Of a stretch of 64,000 nt of DNA, positions 23,472 through 31,934 are shown piece by piece. Under the pieces are notes generated by a model that was given only the letters and a program-made list of their open reading frames with translations, ran no database searches and had not been told where the DNA came from. Origin of the DNA: Hyphomicrobiales bacterium (GTDB taxonomy: Bacteria > Pseudomonadota > Alphaproteobacteria > Rhizobiales > Xanthobacteraceae); assembly GCA_017305665.1 (NCBI GenBank), contig JAFKKH010000025.1, positions 1 through 64,000 of the forward strand, written 5' to 3'. The translations under genes and the position numbers were made by a program. Position 1 is the stretch's first letter, and each line of letters begins with the position of its first letter.

Positions 23472-23796
23472 CGGCCCATATTGATGTGAGATAGATCACC
23501 AAGATAATTTTTGGGATCGCTCCTGCTAACTTTCTTAGCGTGGTCATCTGTGAAGCTGCCTGCTTCAGGCCGCGCGGCCTCAAGCCAACACCCTCCTCGT
23601 CTTCACCCTATGCCGCCCTCCTGTCGCCCGAATCGGAATCGCTCATTGCGTGGCCGAAAACTCACACTTCGGCATCGTCCTTGGCGGCTCGGCGATCCCA
23701 AGACACTCTCAGCCGGGCCGTCTTTTCGCATATTCTGCCAATTGCGGCGTTACCGCTTCAGTCCATTCCGCTAGAGTTGGGGTTGAAGAAACAAAG
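23472..23796. other. divergent intergenic region
   Basis: About 325 bases. Apart from the CRP-like palindrome at 23485-23500 nothing definite is seen. A rightward frame from 23650 is open but reads as non-coding until ATG 23797. Confidence 0.45.
23485..23500. promoter_or_regulatory. CRP/FNR-superfamily-like binding site
   Basis: TGTGAGATAGATCACC fits the CRP consensus TGTGA-N6-TCACA in nine of ten arm bases. It lies about 78 bases upstream of the RiPP-like precursor start, a usual activator distance. The surrounding TTGATGTGAG...ATCACCAA also resembles FixK/FNR boxes loosely. Confidence 0.48.
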
Positions 23797-24111
23797 ATGA
23801 CCGATCTGCGCGAAGAACGAGTTTTCTGGCGCGAAAGCTTCTACGGCGAAAGGTTCGATTTTAGATCAAGAATTATGTTCTGGCGTTTCGACGCCTGTCT
23901 GTTTGTGAATTGCACACTTCTGATGGATGATGAAACCGACCAACTTGCCTTCACTGGCTGCATTTTCAAAGATTGCAACGTTGATCGTATCGACGCGGAT
24001 GAATCCCGCGGGATTGTCTCACGTGATAACTTTTTCGATCGGCCCATCGCAGAGAGGAAGGCTGATTTTGAGCGACGCCTAACCGAGGCCCTGAGTCGTC
24101 GTCGAACTTGA
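23797..24111 (+). CDS. hypothetical protein with pentapeptide-like pattern
   Basis: A 104-residue protein (MTDLREERVFWRESFYGERF...). The middle has F/C at roughly five-residue spacing (FDFRSRIMFWRFDACLFVNC, LAFTGCIFKDCNVDRI), resembling a short pentapeptide-repeat or right-handed beta helix. The C-terminus is a charged helix. The ribosome site is only GAAG. No operon partner. Not confidently assigned. Confidence 0.5.
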   Translation: MTDLREERVFWRESFYGERFDFRSRIMFWRFDACLFVNCTLLMDDETDQLAFTGCIFKDCNVDRIDADESRGIVSRDNFFDRPIAERKADFERRLTEALSRRRT

Positions 24112-24457
24112 CGTGTCCTGTCACAGCCTTAAGCCGCTCACCTCAGCACCCGCCGAAATGGGTTGGTCAGAGAGCATAGCCTACGCCGCCATCCGCTCGC
24201 CCGACTTCGGATTCTCGCGGTATCACCTCTCCCAATCGACGGCCGGCGGACGTACGACGTTTTCCCGGAAGTCTCCCCTCCGAAGCTGCCATGCGCCGCA
24301 CCCATCATTAACCTTCAATTAACCAGAATCCGGCGAGCCTGACCGGAACCTGCCTCGCTTGCTCGCCGTCATTCGTATGCGGCGGATGAGCGAGTGTTGG
24401 CTCTCTCGTTCTTTTTCGCGGCTTAGAATGCGCCGCCGCGGGCGTGAGGAGGTTTTG
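24112..24457. other. intergenic region
   Basis: About 345 bases between two rightward hypothetical genes. An AT-rich patch (TTAACCTTCAATTAACCAGA near 24308) may be part of a promoter. No gene, RNA or repeat was recognised. Confidence 0.4.
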
Positions 24458-24760
24458 ATGGCAGACAACGACAGCACGATCGCGTGGCACCGCGCCCAGT
24501 TGAAGAAGCATCGCGAAGCCCTGCGCGATATCGAGGTCCGCCGCTTCCGCTTCGGCGAGGCCGCAGGATCGAAGGCTCGCGCCGAGATCCGGCATATCGC
24601 TGCGGAACTGCGGCGCAAGATCACGGCCTCGGAGCGTGTCATCGGCGCCTACGAGAAGCGCACCCGCCGTCCGCTCGCGACTGACTATCGCAGCCTTGCC
24701 AGCGTTTGCTGGGGCAACTGGGACAGTGCGCCCTGCAACGGGGCCACGGCCCGCGGCTGA
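24458..24760 (+). CDS. hypothetical helical protein
   Basis: A 100-residue protein, strongly helical and basic (AWHRAQLKKHREALRDIEVR, then KARAEIRHIAAELRRKITAS, VIGAYEKRTRRPL). A good GAGGAGG ribosome site lies seven bases before the ATG. The C-terminal 25 residues look irregular. Not recognised; coiled-coil type. Confidence 0.6.
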   Translation: MADNDSTIAWHRAQLKKHREALRDIEVRRFRFGEAAGSKARAEIRHIAAELRRKITASERVIGAYEKRTRRPLATDYRSLASVCWGNWDSAPCNGATARG

Positions 24761-24987
24761 TCGCCGGCGACACCACCTCGAATTGATATGACTCGCCGAA
24801 CGACAAAGTGATATCTTGCGCGGCGTGTTACGTGGCGTTGCGAACGGCGCGTGGTTCCGTTCCGTACGGTATCGGCCGACCGCTGCCCTTGATCCGAATC
24901 AGGCATACTTCTTGCTGGCCTTCGCGGCGATTCCTTTTGTTGCGCAGTTGCGCGTAAGCATTTGAGACCCTTTAATATTCGGCTCCC

Positions 24988-26019
24988 ATGAATCTCCTCG
25001 AAACCCTCCCGACGGTTATCGGCGCAGCGGCGATTGCGCCCGCGCTGCTGCTGCTGTGGCTGGTGATCGCAGCCGACGAACGGCCGGGCCCGCCCGCCAT
25101 GGTCTGGGCGGCTTTCGTGCTGGGCGCCGCCAGCGTGTCGCTGCTGGGACTGGCTCGCCTGCCATTCGCATCGATGGCGAGTGTGACCGAGCCGCCGTGG
25201 CTCGCTTTGCTTCTGCGGTCGGTATTCGGCATCGCGGCGCCTGAGGAACTGGTGAAGATCGCGGCCATCGCCGCGATAGCCTCGATGCGCCGCAAGCCCG
25301 CCGATCCCATGGACACTGTCGTATATGGCGCCGCAGCCGGGCTCGGCTTCGCAGCTTATGAAAACCTCGCCTACCTGATGCAGCACGCCGATATCTGGCG
25401 TTCGCTCGCCGTGCTGCGCAGCGTACTCACTGTTCCCTTCCATGGCGCACTCGGCGTCATCGCCGGCGCCTATATCGCGATTGCGCGATCCGGCACTGCG
25501 CTCGGTGCGCATCGCCACGCCCGCGACTGGGCTCGCATCCGCAACCGGATAGCGATCTTCGCCGTGCCGATCGCAGTCCATGCGAGTTTCGACACGCCGC
25601 TGCTTGCGCTTCAGCAGAGTCCGGACCTGAGCGGGTTTGATGCGTTCGTGCTGGAGGCGGCCACGATGCTGGTCGGGTTCGGCACCATTTTGTTTGCCGC
25701 CTATCTCGTGCGCCGCGTCGGCGCGCATCATGCGCCCCGCAGCGAGACTTCGCGCGAGCGCATCCGCAACCTGCGCAGCATGTGGGCGCTGCTGCTTGCC
25801 GGCGGCGGTGCGAGTTTTCTCGGCACCGCTTTCATCCTCTCCTCGATCCATCGCTGGATGACCAATACGGACAAGCACGTCGCGACCTATCTGGCGCCGG
25901 TCGGGATTGTCGCGATCGTCATCGGGATGGGGCTGTTGATCATGACATCGGCGGTCTACGTGCTGGGCCGCAACCGCCTGCAGATGAGCAGTGCTGAACT
26001 GCCGGCGAGCCCCAACTGA
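24988..26019 (+). CDS. PrsW-family glutamic-type intramembrane protease
   Basis: A 343-residue polytopic membrane protein. The conserved PrsW motifs are present: E-E-x-x-K in FGIAAPEELVKIAAIAAIAS (about residues 83-92), G-x-x-x-G-x-x-F-A-x-x-E-N in GAAAGLGFAAYENLAYL, P-F-H in VPFHGALGVIAGAY, and a late His in IAVHASFDTPLLAL. PrsW-type enzymes cut anti-sigma factors or membrane proteins in stress signalling. No sigma/anti-sigma pair is adjacent, so the substrate is unknown. Confidence 0.82.
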   Translation: MNLLETLPTVIGAAAIAPALLLLWLVIAADERPGPPAMVWAAFVLGAASVSLLGLARLPFASMASVTEPPWLALLLRSVFGIAAPEELVKIAAIAAIASMRRKPADPMDTVVYGAAAGLGFAAYENLAYLMQHADIWRSLAVLRSVLTVPFHGALGVIAGAYIAIARSGTALGAHRHARDWARIRNRIAIFAVPIAVHASFDTPLLALQQSPDLSGFDAFVLEAATMLVGFGTILFAAYLVRRVGAHHAPRSETSRERIRNLRSMWALLLAGGGASFLGTAFILSSIHRWMTNTDKHVATYLAPVGIVAIVIGMGLLIMTSAVYVLGRNRLQMSSAELPASPN

Positions 26020-26219
26020 GCGCAACCAGGTCCGGTTGGTCGGAGCCTGTCGCCGCGGATAGCGGTAATTAACGGCCGGTTAGCTTCAAACGATTAGATT
26101 TACTTGAAATTTGATCGTCTACGAATCTTTCCAAACCGCTCCTGGCTCCGAGCGTCCACAACCGACAAGACCAGCCCGCTGCTGGCCCCGCTCTGCCAGA
26201 CAACCCAAAAGCAGAGCCG

Positions 26220-27959
26220 ATGCCCCGCTGGACCCAATCCCTTGCCGTTCGAATTTTTGCGATCGTCGGTGTGCTCACCGCGGTCTCGACCGTGCTGGCG
26301 ATACTCGTCATCTATTCGAACATCGCCGGCCGGACCCGGACCGAGCAACTCGATGTCGCCCGCATGAATACCGCGCGGGTCGAGAAGCTCAACGCTCTGG
26401 TTTACGCGGTGGTGATGGAATCGCGCGGGGTCTACATGTCGGACAAACCTGACGTGCTGGAAAAATACGCCAAGGGCATGGAGAAGTTTCTCGGCGAGAT
26501 GGCCCACGTCGTGAACGACTGGGAAGCCACGGTCACCGATTCCGATCGCGCGGCATTCGCCGTCTTCAAGACGAATTTCCACCAGTTCGATACCCTGCGG
26601 CGCGAACTTGCCAATGCCGGCCGGGCCAAGGGCATGATGGCCGCGCGCGAAATCGGCGACAACGACGCCAACCGTTCCACACGCAAGAAATTCAACGCAT
26701 CGATCGACAACCTGGCCAAGATCTATCGCGACCACGCCAACCAGCTTTATCGGAATATCGACAGCGCCAACCGTCGTAACCTGATGACAGTGGGTGGTGC
26801 GCTGCTCGTGGTACTGACGACCACGATCCTGGGCTTCCTGTTCATTTCGCGGTCGATCACCCGCCCGGTCGGCGCCATGACGCAAGCGATGCAACAGCTT
26901 GCCGACGGTGATCTCGATGCACGGGTGCCGAACGGCACCGGTCACGACGAGATCAGCCGCATGGCCGACGCGTTGGGTGTGTTCAAGACCAATATGATCG
27001 AGCGACAGCGGCTTGAGGTCCTCGCCAAAGACGACGCCGCGGCGCGCTCGGCCTTCGACCAGCGGCTGGATACCTTGCTCGACGGCTTCAAGAGCTCGGC
27101 GCAGAACGTGCTCGACACCAGCGCCGATCACATGGCGAAGCTTCGTGACGGCTCGCAAGCGCTGGCGGGATTGGCCGAATCCGCCTCAGAGAAGGCATCC
27201 TCGACCACCAGCGCCACGGAAACCACCGCCCATAACGTGCAAACGGTTGCCCAAGCCGCCGAAGCCCTGCTCACCTCCACCGAGGAAATCCATACGCAAG
27301 TGTCGAACGCCGCCGAGATCGTCGCGCAAACCGCATCGAGCACCGAGACGTCTGCGCAGGAAATCGCCTCCCTCGCCGCCGCCGGTCAGAAAATCGGCGA
27401 CATTGTCGGCTTGATCCAGACCATCGCGGCGCAAACCAACATGCTGGCGCTGAACGCGACCATCGAAGCTGCCCGCGCCGGTGATGCCGGGCGGGGTTTC
27501 GCTGTCGTGGCGCAGGAGGTCAAGCAACTGGCGGCGCAGACTTCCAACGCGACCGAGGAGATCAGCAAGCAAGTCGCCGAAATTCAGAACTCGACCGCTG
27601 GCGCCGTCACATCGGTCCGCAACATCGCGGAGCGGATGCACGACGTCGACGAACTGACGAAAAGCATTTCCGACCTCGTGGCTCGTCAGAGCGTTGCAAC
27701 GCGCGAGATATCCGCGCATGCCCAGGCGTCAGCGAGCGGCACCGAGGCTCTTACCAGCAACGTCGCCGGCGTCCACCGCGTCGTCAGCGAGACCACGGCC
27801 AATGCCAGCGAGGTACTGGCCACATCGGAAGATCTATTCCGATCGAACACCCGGCTGGCCGACGATCTCAACGGCTTCCTGCACACGCTACGCACCGGAT
27901 TGCTGGATCGTCACGCCCGTTCTGGTGCTGCCGACATGCCCGCGGCCAAGGCGTCCTGA
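26220..27959 (+). CDS. methyl-accepting chemotaxis protein
   Basis: A 579-residue chemoreceptor. Membrane helix 1 is at about 8-32, a periplasmic helical sensor at 33-183, membrane helix 2 at 186-208 (LMTVGGALLVVLTTTILGFL), HAMP at about 209-263, and the cytoplasmic signalling coiled coil to about 560. The hairpin tip is recognisable at about 395-440 (IQTIAAQTNMLALNATIEAA, RAGDAGRGFAVVAQEVKQLA). No CheR-docking pentapeptide is seen at the C-terminus. The ligand is unknown. Confidence 0.93.
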   Translation: MPRWTQSLAVRIFAIVGVLTAVSTVLAILVIYSNIAGRTRTEQLDVARMNTARVEKLNALVYAVVMESRGVYMSDKPDVLEKYAKGMEKFLGEMAHVVNDWEATVTDSDRAAFAVFKTNFHQFDTLRRELANAGRAKGMMAAREIGDNDANRSTRKKFNASIDNLAKIYRDHANQLYRNIDSANRRNLMTVGGALLVVLTTTILGFLFISRSITRPVGAMTQAMQQLADGDLDARVPNGTGHDEISRMADALGVFKTNMIERQRLEVLAKDDAAARSAFDQRLDTLLDGFKSSAQNVLDTSADHMAKLRDGSQALAGLAESASEKASSTTSATETTAHNVQTVAQAAEALLTSTEEIHTQVSNAAEIVAQTASSTETSAQEIASLAAAGQKIGDIVGLIQTIAAQTNMLALNATIEAARAGDAGRGFAVVAQEVKQLAAQTSNATEEISKQVAEIQNSTAGAVTSVRNIAERMHDVDELTKSISDLVARQSVATREISAHAQASASGTEALTSNVAGVHRVVSETTANASEVLATSEDLFRSNTRLADDLNGFLHTLRTGLLDRHARSGAADMPAAKAS

Positions 27960-28102
27960 CGGCCTCCGCCGCGATAACTCGCCGAGAGGTCATGCGCTTT
28001 CGCAACGGCACCGGTGCGCGAGGCCTCTTGCCACGCCCGTAGCTCCGGGAGTTAGACTGTCTCCCCGCCTTCGGGCAACGGCCGCCGACCAGGAGACCAG
28101 CC

Positions 28103-28681
28103 ATGACCCTGCCGTCCCAGGATATCGAGCGCCTCCAATCGAAAATGAGCGCCGCGGTCCGCGAGCACTGGAAGGCCTTTCTGTTCGAAGGCATCCTGTT
28201 GGTGGTCCTCGGGCTCGCCGCAATGATCGTGCCGCCGCTGGCGAGCCTCGCGGTTACGATTTTTCTCGGCTGGATGTTTCTTGTCTGTGGCGTCGTCGGG
28301 CTCATCGTGACGTTCTGGGCGCGGCAGATGCCGGGCTTCTGGTGGTCGCTGATCTCGGCCGCGCTGGCATTGCTGGCCGGCATGGTGCTGCTGTTTCGGC
28401 CGGTCCAGGGCACCCTGACGCTGACCATCGTGGTCGGCGCCTATTTTCTGGCCGAGGGCGTCGCCACCATCATGTATGCGCTGGAGCATCGCCGCGAACT
28501 GTCGCAGCGCTGGGGCTGGATGCTGACCGCGGGCTTGATGGACATTATCGTCGCCGGCATCATCATTGCCGGGCTGCCGGGCTCGGCGCTATGGGCGATC
28601 GGGCTTCTGGTCGGCATCAACCTGATGTTCGGTGGCGCCACGCTGATCGCCATGGCGCTCGCAGCAAGAAACCCCAAATAG
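28103..28681 (+). CDS. HdeD-family membrane protein (DUF308)
   Basis: A 192-residue inner-membrane protein with six hydrophobic helices in three pairs, the HdeD/DUF308 repeat pattern (each unit ends in a G-[WY]-x-F-[LI]-[VA]-x-G segment, e.g. FLGWMFLVCGVVGLIVTF). HdeD is linked to acid resistance in Escherichia coli; its role here is unproven. AGGAG lies nine bases upstream of the ATG. Confidence 0.85.
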   Translation: MTLPSQDIERLQSKMSAAVREHWKAFLFEGILLVVLGLAAMIVPPLASLAVTIFLGWMFLVCGVVGLIVTFWARQMPGFWWSLISAALALLAGMVLLFRPVQGTLTLTIVVGAYFLAEGVATIMYALEHRRELSQRWGWMLTAGLMDIIVAGIIIAGLPGSALWAIGLLVGINLMFGGATLIAMALAARNPK

Positions 28682-28712
28682 GTTGCCCGAGCAGGTACCC
28701 AAGCAGGATACG

Positions 28713-28970
28713 TTAGCAGCCGCGGCAAATGCTCTTGATCTTGCGATCGAGCGCGGCCTCCGCAGGGTCGACGCCGAGCGGCTTGCTGGACTGCTCATCC
28801 GGAACGTCGCTACGGCGCGGCTGACGGTGACCGATCGGCGCGCTGTTGGTGTATCGCGAGGAATTGGCCGCGCCCGAATCCGACGATCCGCTTTTCGTTC
28901 CGGATTGCGCCATCGCGACCGGTGCACCGATCAGAGCCAGGAATGCCACGGCGGTGATGATCTTGCCCAT
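28713..28970 (-). CDS. small exported hypothetical protein
   Basis: An 85-residue protein with a signal peptide (MGKIITAVAFLALIGAPVAM, cleavage after MAQ), a Ser/Gly-rich linker and a charged C-terminal part (SSKPLGVDPAEAALDRKIKS) ending in ICRGC. The two terminal Cys could bind metal or form a disulfide. GAGGAG precedes the ATG. Not recognised. Confidence 0.65.
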   Translation of the reverse strand: MGKIITAVAFLALIGAPVAMAQSGTKSGSSDSGAANSSRYTNSAPIGHRQPRRSDVPDEQSSKPLGVDPAEAALDRKIKSICRGC

Positions 28971-29058
28971 CTCGCTCCTCCAATTCCGTTCAGAGACGTC
29001 TTTCATTCGAGAACGTTCCGGAATGTCCGGCGTTCCAGTTCTGCGTCAAGCCGATGAA

Positions 29059-30156
29059 CTACGGCAGCGGGGGATAAAGATGAACCTCGCCGCAGTAGTC
29101 GACGATACGATAACGCGATTCCTGCTGTTGTTCACGTTCCCGAGACAAATTGGCGCGCGACAGATAATCCGGCCCCACTGGGGCTTTGCCGTGGCCACCC
29201 GGGATGTCGAGCACGTAATCCGGCTGACACAATCCGGACACACGTCCGCGCAGCGCGCGCATCAGGGCCTGCCCCTCATCCAGCGTAGTCCGCAAATGCG
29301 CGGTACCCGGCGCCAGATCGCCGTGATGAAGATAGTACGGCTTGATGCGGCATTCGACGAAGCCACGCATCAACGCCTCCAGCGTCGCGGCATCGTCATT
29401 GACGCCACGCAGCAGCACCGACTGGCTGACCATTGGAATTCCAGTGTCGGCAATCCGCGCACAGGCTGCCCTCGCGGCAGGCGTCAGTTCGCGCGGATGA
29501 TTGGCATGCACCGCGAGCCACGTGGTCGCATCCGGTACCTTCAGGGCGTCCACCATATCCGCGCTGATGCGCGAGGGATCCGCGACCGGCACGCGCGTAT
29601 GAATGCGAACGATCTTGACGTGATCGATCGCCGCGAGATCGGCCATGATCTCGGCGAGCCGCCGCGGCGACAGCATCAAGGGATCGCCGCCGGTCAGGAT
29701 CACCTCCCAGATCTCGGGGTGCGAGCGGATGTAGTCGAGCGCGGCTGTGATCGCCGGCTTCGACAGTGCGGTGTCCTTACCGGGCCCGACCATCTCGCGG
29801 CGGAAGCAGAACCGGCAGTAGACGGCGCAAACGTGAACGAGCTTGAGCAGCACCCTGTCGGGATAGCGATGCACGATCCCGTCCACCGGCGAATGCGCGT
29901 GGTCGCCGATCGGATCGGCGCGCTCGCCGGGTTGCGCGATCAATTCTTCGGCGCTTGGAATGTATTGCCGTGCGATCGGATCGTTCGGGTCGTTCCGATC
30001 GATCAGGTCGGTCACGTCAGGCGTCACCGCGACAGCATAACGCGCGGCGACGCGGGTGAGATCGGCGAGAGCAGACGCCGGCGCCAGACCATGCGCGATC
30101 AACTCTTCCGGCTGCCGCAGCGTCGCAACGGCTGTTCTGTTCGCCTGTCCGCTCAT
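29059..30156 (-). CDS. epmB: EF-P beta-lysylation radical SAM protein / lysine 2,3-aminomutase
   Basis: A 365-residue radical SAM, PLP-dependent mutase that converts lysine to beta-lysine. The iron-sulfur motif C-x3-C-x2-C is in HVCAVYCRFCFRRE (Cys110, 114, 117). GGDPLMLSPRRL, RIHTRVPVADPSRI and QSVLLRGVNDD are family landmarks, and PGGHGKAPVGPDY carries the PLP lysine. It overlaps epmA by four bases (ATGA), and efp lies just beyond on the other strand, which makes the EF-P modification role nearly certain. Confidence 0.93.
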   Translation of the reverse strand: MSGQANRTAVATLRQPEELIAHGLAPASALADLTRVAARYAVAVTPDVTDLIDRNDPNDPIARQYIPSAEELIAQPGERADPIGDHAHSPVDGIVHRYPDRVLLKLVHVCAVYCRFCFRREMVGPGKDTALSKPAITAALDYIRSHPEIWEVILTGGDPLMLSPRRLAEIMADLAAIDHVKIVRIHTRVPVADPSRISADMVDALKVPDATTWLAVHANHPRELTPAARAACARIADTGIPMVSQSVLLRGVNDDAATLEALMRGFVECRIKPYYLHHGDLAPGTAHLRTTLDEGQALMRALRGRVSGLCQPDYVLDIPGGHGKAPVGPDYLSRANLSREREQQQESRYRIVDYCGEVHLYPPLP

Positions 30157-31196
30157 ACGTCCTCCGCAGGCGGCGTCCATACCACCTGATCGATCCGCGA
30201 CGCGCCGCTCGCCAGCATCACCAGCCGGTCGAACCCCAGCGCCACCCCGCTTGCTTCCGGCATCGCGCCGACCGCCGCAAGGAAATCCTCATCGAGCGGA
30301 TAACGTTCACCGTAGCGGCTCTGTTTCTCATCCATCGCCCGCGCAAAACGGATGCGCTGTTCGGCGGCGTCGGTCAACTCGCCAAACCCGTTCGCAAGCT
30401 CGACCCCGCAAGCGTAGACTTCGAAGCGCTCGGCAACCCGGCTGTCGGCCGAATTGAGCCGCGCCAGCGCGGCCTCCGGCGCCGGGTATTCGTACAACAC
30501 CGTCAGCCGCCCGTTACCAAGTTGCGGCTCGACGTGCTCGACCAGCACCTTGCTGAAAATATCCGACCAGGTGTCGTCGTCCGTGACTCGCACCCGCTCC
30601 TTCGCGGCCGCGGCAAGCGCCGTGCGATCGCCCTCGCCGGCCACGATGGTCTTTAGCAGATCGATCCCGGCGTAGCGGTCGAACGCAGCCGCAACCGTCA
30701 GCAGTTCCGGCTCGGCGAAGGGATCGGCGTGGCGGCTGCGAAACGAGAACGAGCTGAGGCCGGTCGCCTGTGCCGCGTGTGCGATCACCACCACGCAATC
30801 GGCCATGATGGCGTCGTAGGATGCGCCCGCGCGATACCACTCCAGCATGGTGAACTCGGGCAGATGCAGGTCGCCGCGCTCGCGATCCCTGAACACCCGT
30901 GCGAATTCGACCACCTTGGGCTCACCGGCCGCCAGCAGCTTCTTGCAGGCGAATTCCGGGGAGGTGCGCATGTAGCGCGTGGCGCGGTCCCCGGCCGGGG
31001 TAGTCAACGAGGTCCGCGGCGCATGGAGATGGGTCTCGTTGCCGGGCGATACCTGCAGAATGCCGGTTTCCACCTCGACAAAGCCCTGTTCGTCGAACCA
31101 GGCCCGCAAACTCCGGATAACCGCGTTCCGCGCCTGCAGGAACGGCCTCCGGTCGGCGTGCCGAGCCCGGTCCCACCAGGGTGAAATCCGATCCAT
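30153..31196 (-). CDS. epmA: EF-P lysine ligase (GenX/PoxA)
   Basis: A 347-residue paralogue of the lysyl-tRNA synthetase catalytic core that attaches beta-lysine to EF-P. Class II motifs: motif 2 in EFARVFRDRERGDLHLPEFT, MLEWYRAG, and motif 3 in GVALGFDRLVMLASG; the anticodon-binding domain is missing, as expected for EpmA. ATG 31196 has GAGGAG five bases upstream; the ATG at 31218-31220 (frame extension) does not. Confidence 0.94.
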   Translation of the reverse strand: MDRISPWWDRARHADRRPFLQARNAVIRSLRAWFDEQGFVEVETGILQVSPGNETHLHAPRTSLTTPAGDRATRYMRTSPEFACKKLLAAGEPKVVEFARVFRDRERGDLHLPEFTMLEWYRAGASYDAIMADCVVVIAHAAQATGLSSFSFRSRHADPFAEPELLTVAAAFDRYAGIDLLKTIVAGEGDRTALAAAAKERVRVTDDDTWSDIFSKVLVEHVEPQLGNGRLTVLYEYPAPEAALARLNSADSRVAERFEVYACGVELANGFGELTDAAEQRIRFARAMDEKQSRYGERYPLDEDFLAAVGAMPEASGVALGFDRLVMLASGASRIDQVVWTPPAEDV

Positions 31197-31333
31197 CCGC
31201 TCCTCAGTAAATGGCCGCATTGGGCCGCAAAACGCTGGCGTTGGCGCGCCAAATCAGTATGTTGCAGCCCGAAATCGCCGCTTCGGCCCTGGGATGTCCC
31301 CGGCCCCTACCCCGAACTTTAGGAAACACAGCT

Positions 31334-31900
31334 TTGAGAGTCATCGCCAGTTCTATTCGCAAAGGGAACGTCATCGAGCAAGACGGCAAGCTCTATGTCG
31401 TCCTGTCGGCGGAAAACATCCATCCGGGCAAGGGAACGCCGGTCAGCCAGATCGAAATGCGGCGGATCAGCGACGGTGTGAAGATTTCGGAACGCTACAA
31501 GACCACCGACCAGGTCGAGCGCGCCACCATCGAGGACCACAACTTCACCTACCTCTATGAAGATGGCGACGGGTTCCACTTCATGAATGCCGAGACCTAC
31601 GATCAGGTCCAGGTGCCGAAGGACATCATCGGCAACGCAGCGCCTTACCTGCAGGAAAACATGGTGGTGAAGCTGTCGCTGCACGAGATGGTGCCGGTGT
31701 CGATCACGCTGCCGCAGCGTGTCACCCTCGAGGTCGTCGAAACCGAACCCGTGACCAAGGGACAGACGGCCTCCTCGTCCTACAAGCCCGCGATGCTCTC
31801 GAATGGCATCCGCACCGGCGTGCCGCCGCACGTCTCCACCGGAACCCGGATCGTGGTGATGACGGAAGACGGTTCCTACGTCGAACGCGCCAAGGATTGA
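31334..31900 (+). CDS. efp: translation elongation factor P
   Basis: A 188-residue tRNA-shaped factor that rescues ribosomes stalled on polyproline. Three beta-barrel domains are visible; the tip loop [10 protein letters not shown] carries Lys33, the target of EpmA/EpmB. The C-terminal signature is [20 protein letters not shown]. The start is TTG at 31334 (TTG-AGA-GTC-ATC-GCC) with AGGA about nine bases upstream; it gives exactly the family N-terminus, and no ATG is available there. Confidence 0.96.
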   Translation: MRVIASSIRKGNVIEQDGKLYVVLSAENIHPGKGTPVSQIEMRRISDGVKISERYKTTDQVERATIEDHNFTYLYEDGDGFHFMNAETYDQVQVPKDIIGNAAPYLQENMVVKLSLHEMVPVSITLPQRVTLEVVETEPVTKGQTASSSYKPAMLSNGIRTGVPPHVSTGTRIVVMTEDGSYVERAKD

Positions 31901-31934
31901 CGCCAACAACGACGCCGGAAGCGGGGCTACGCAT

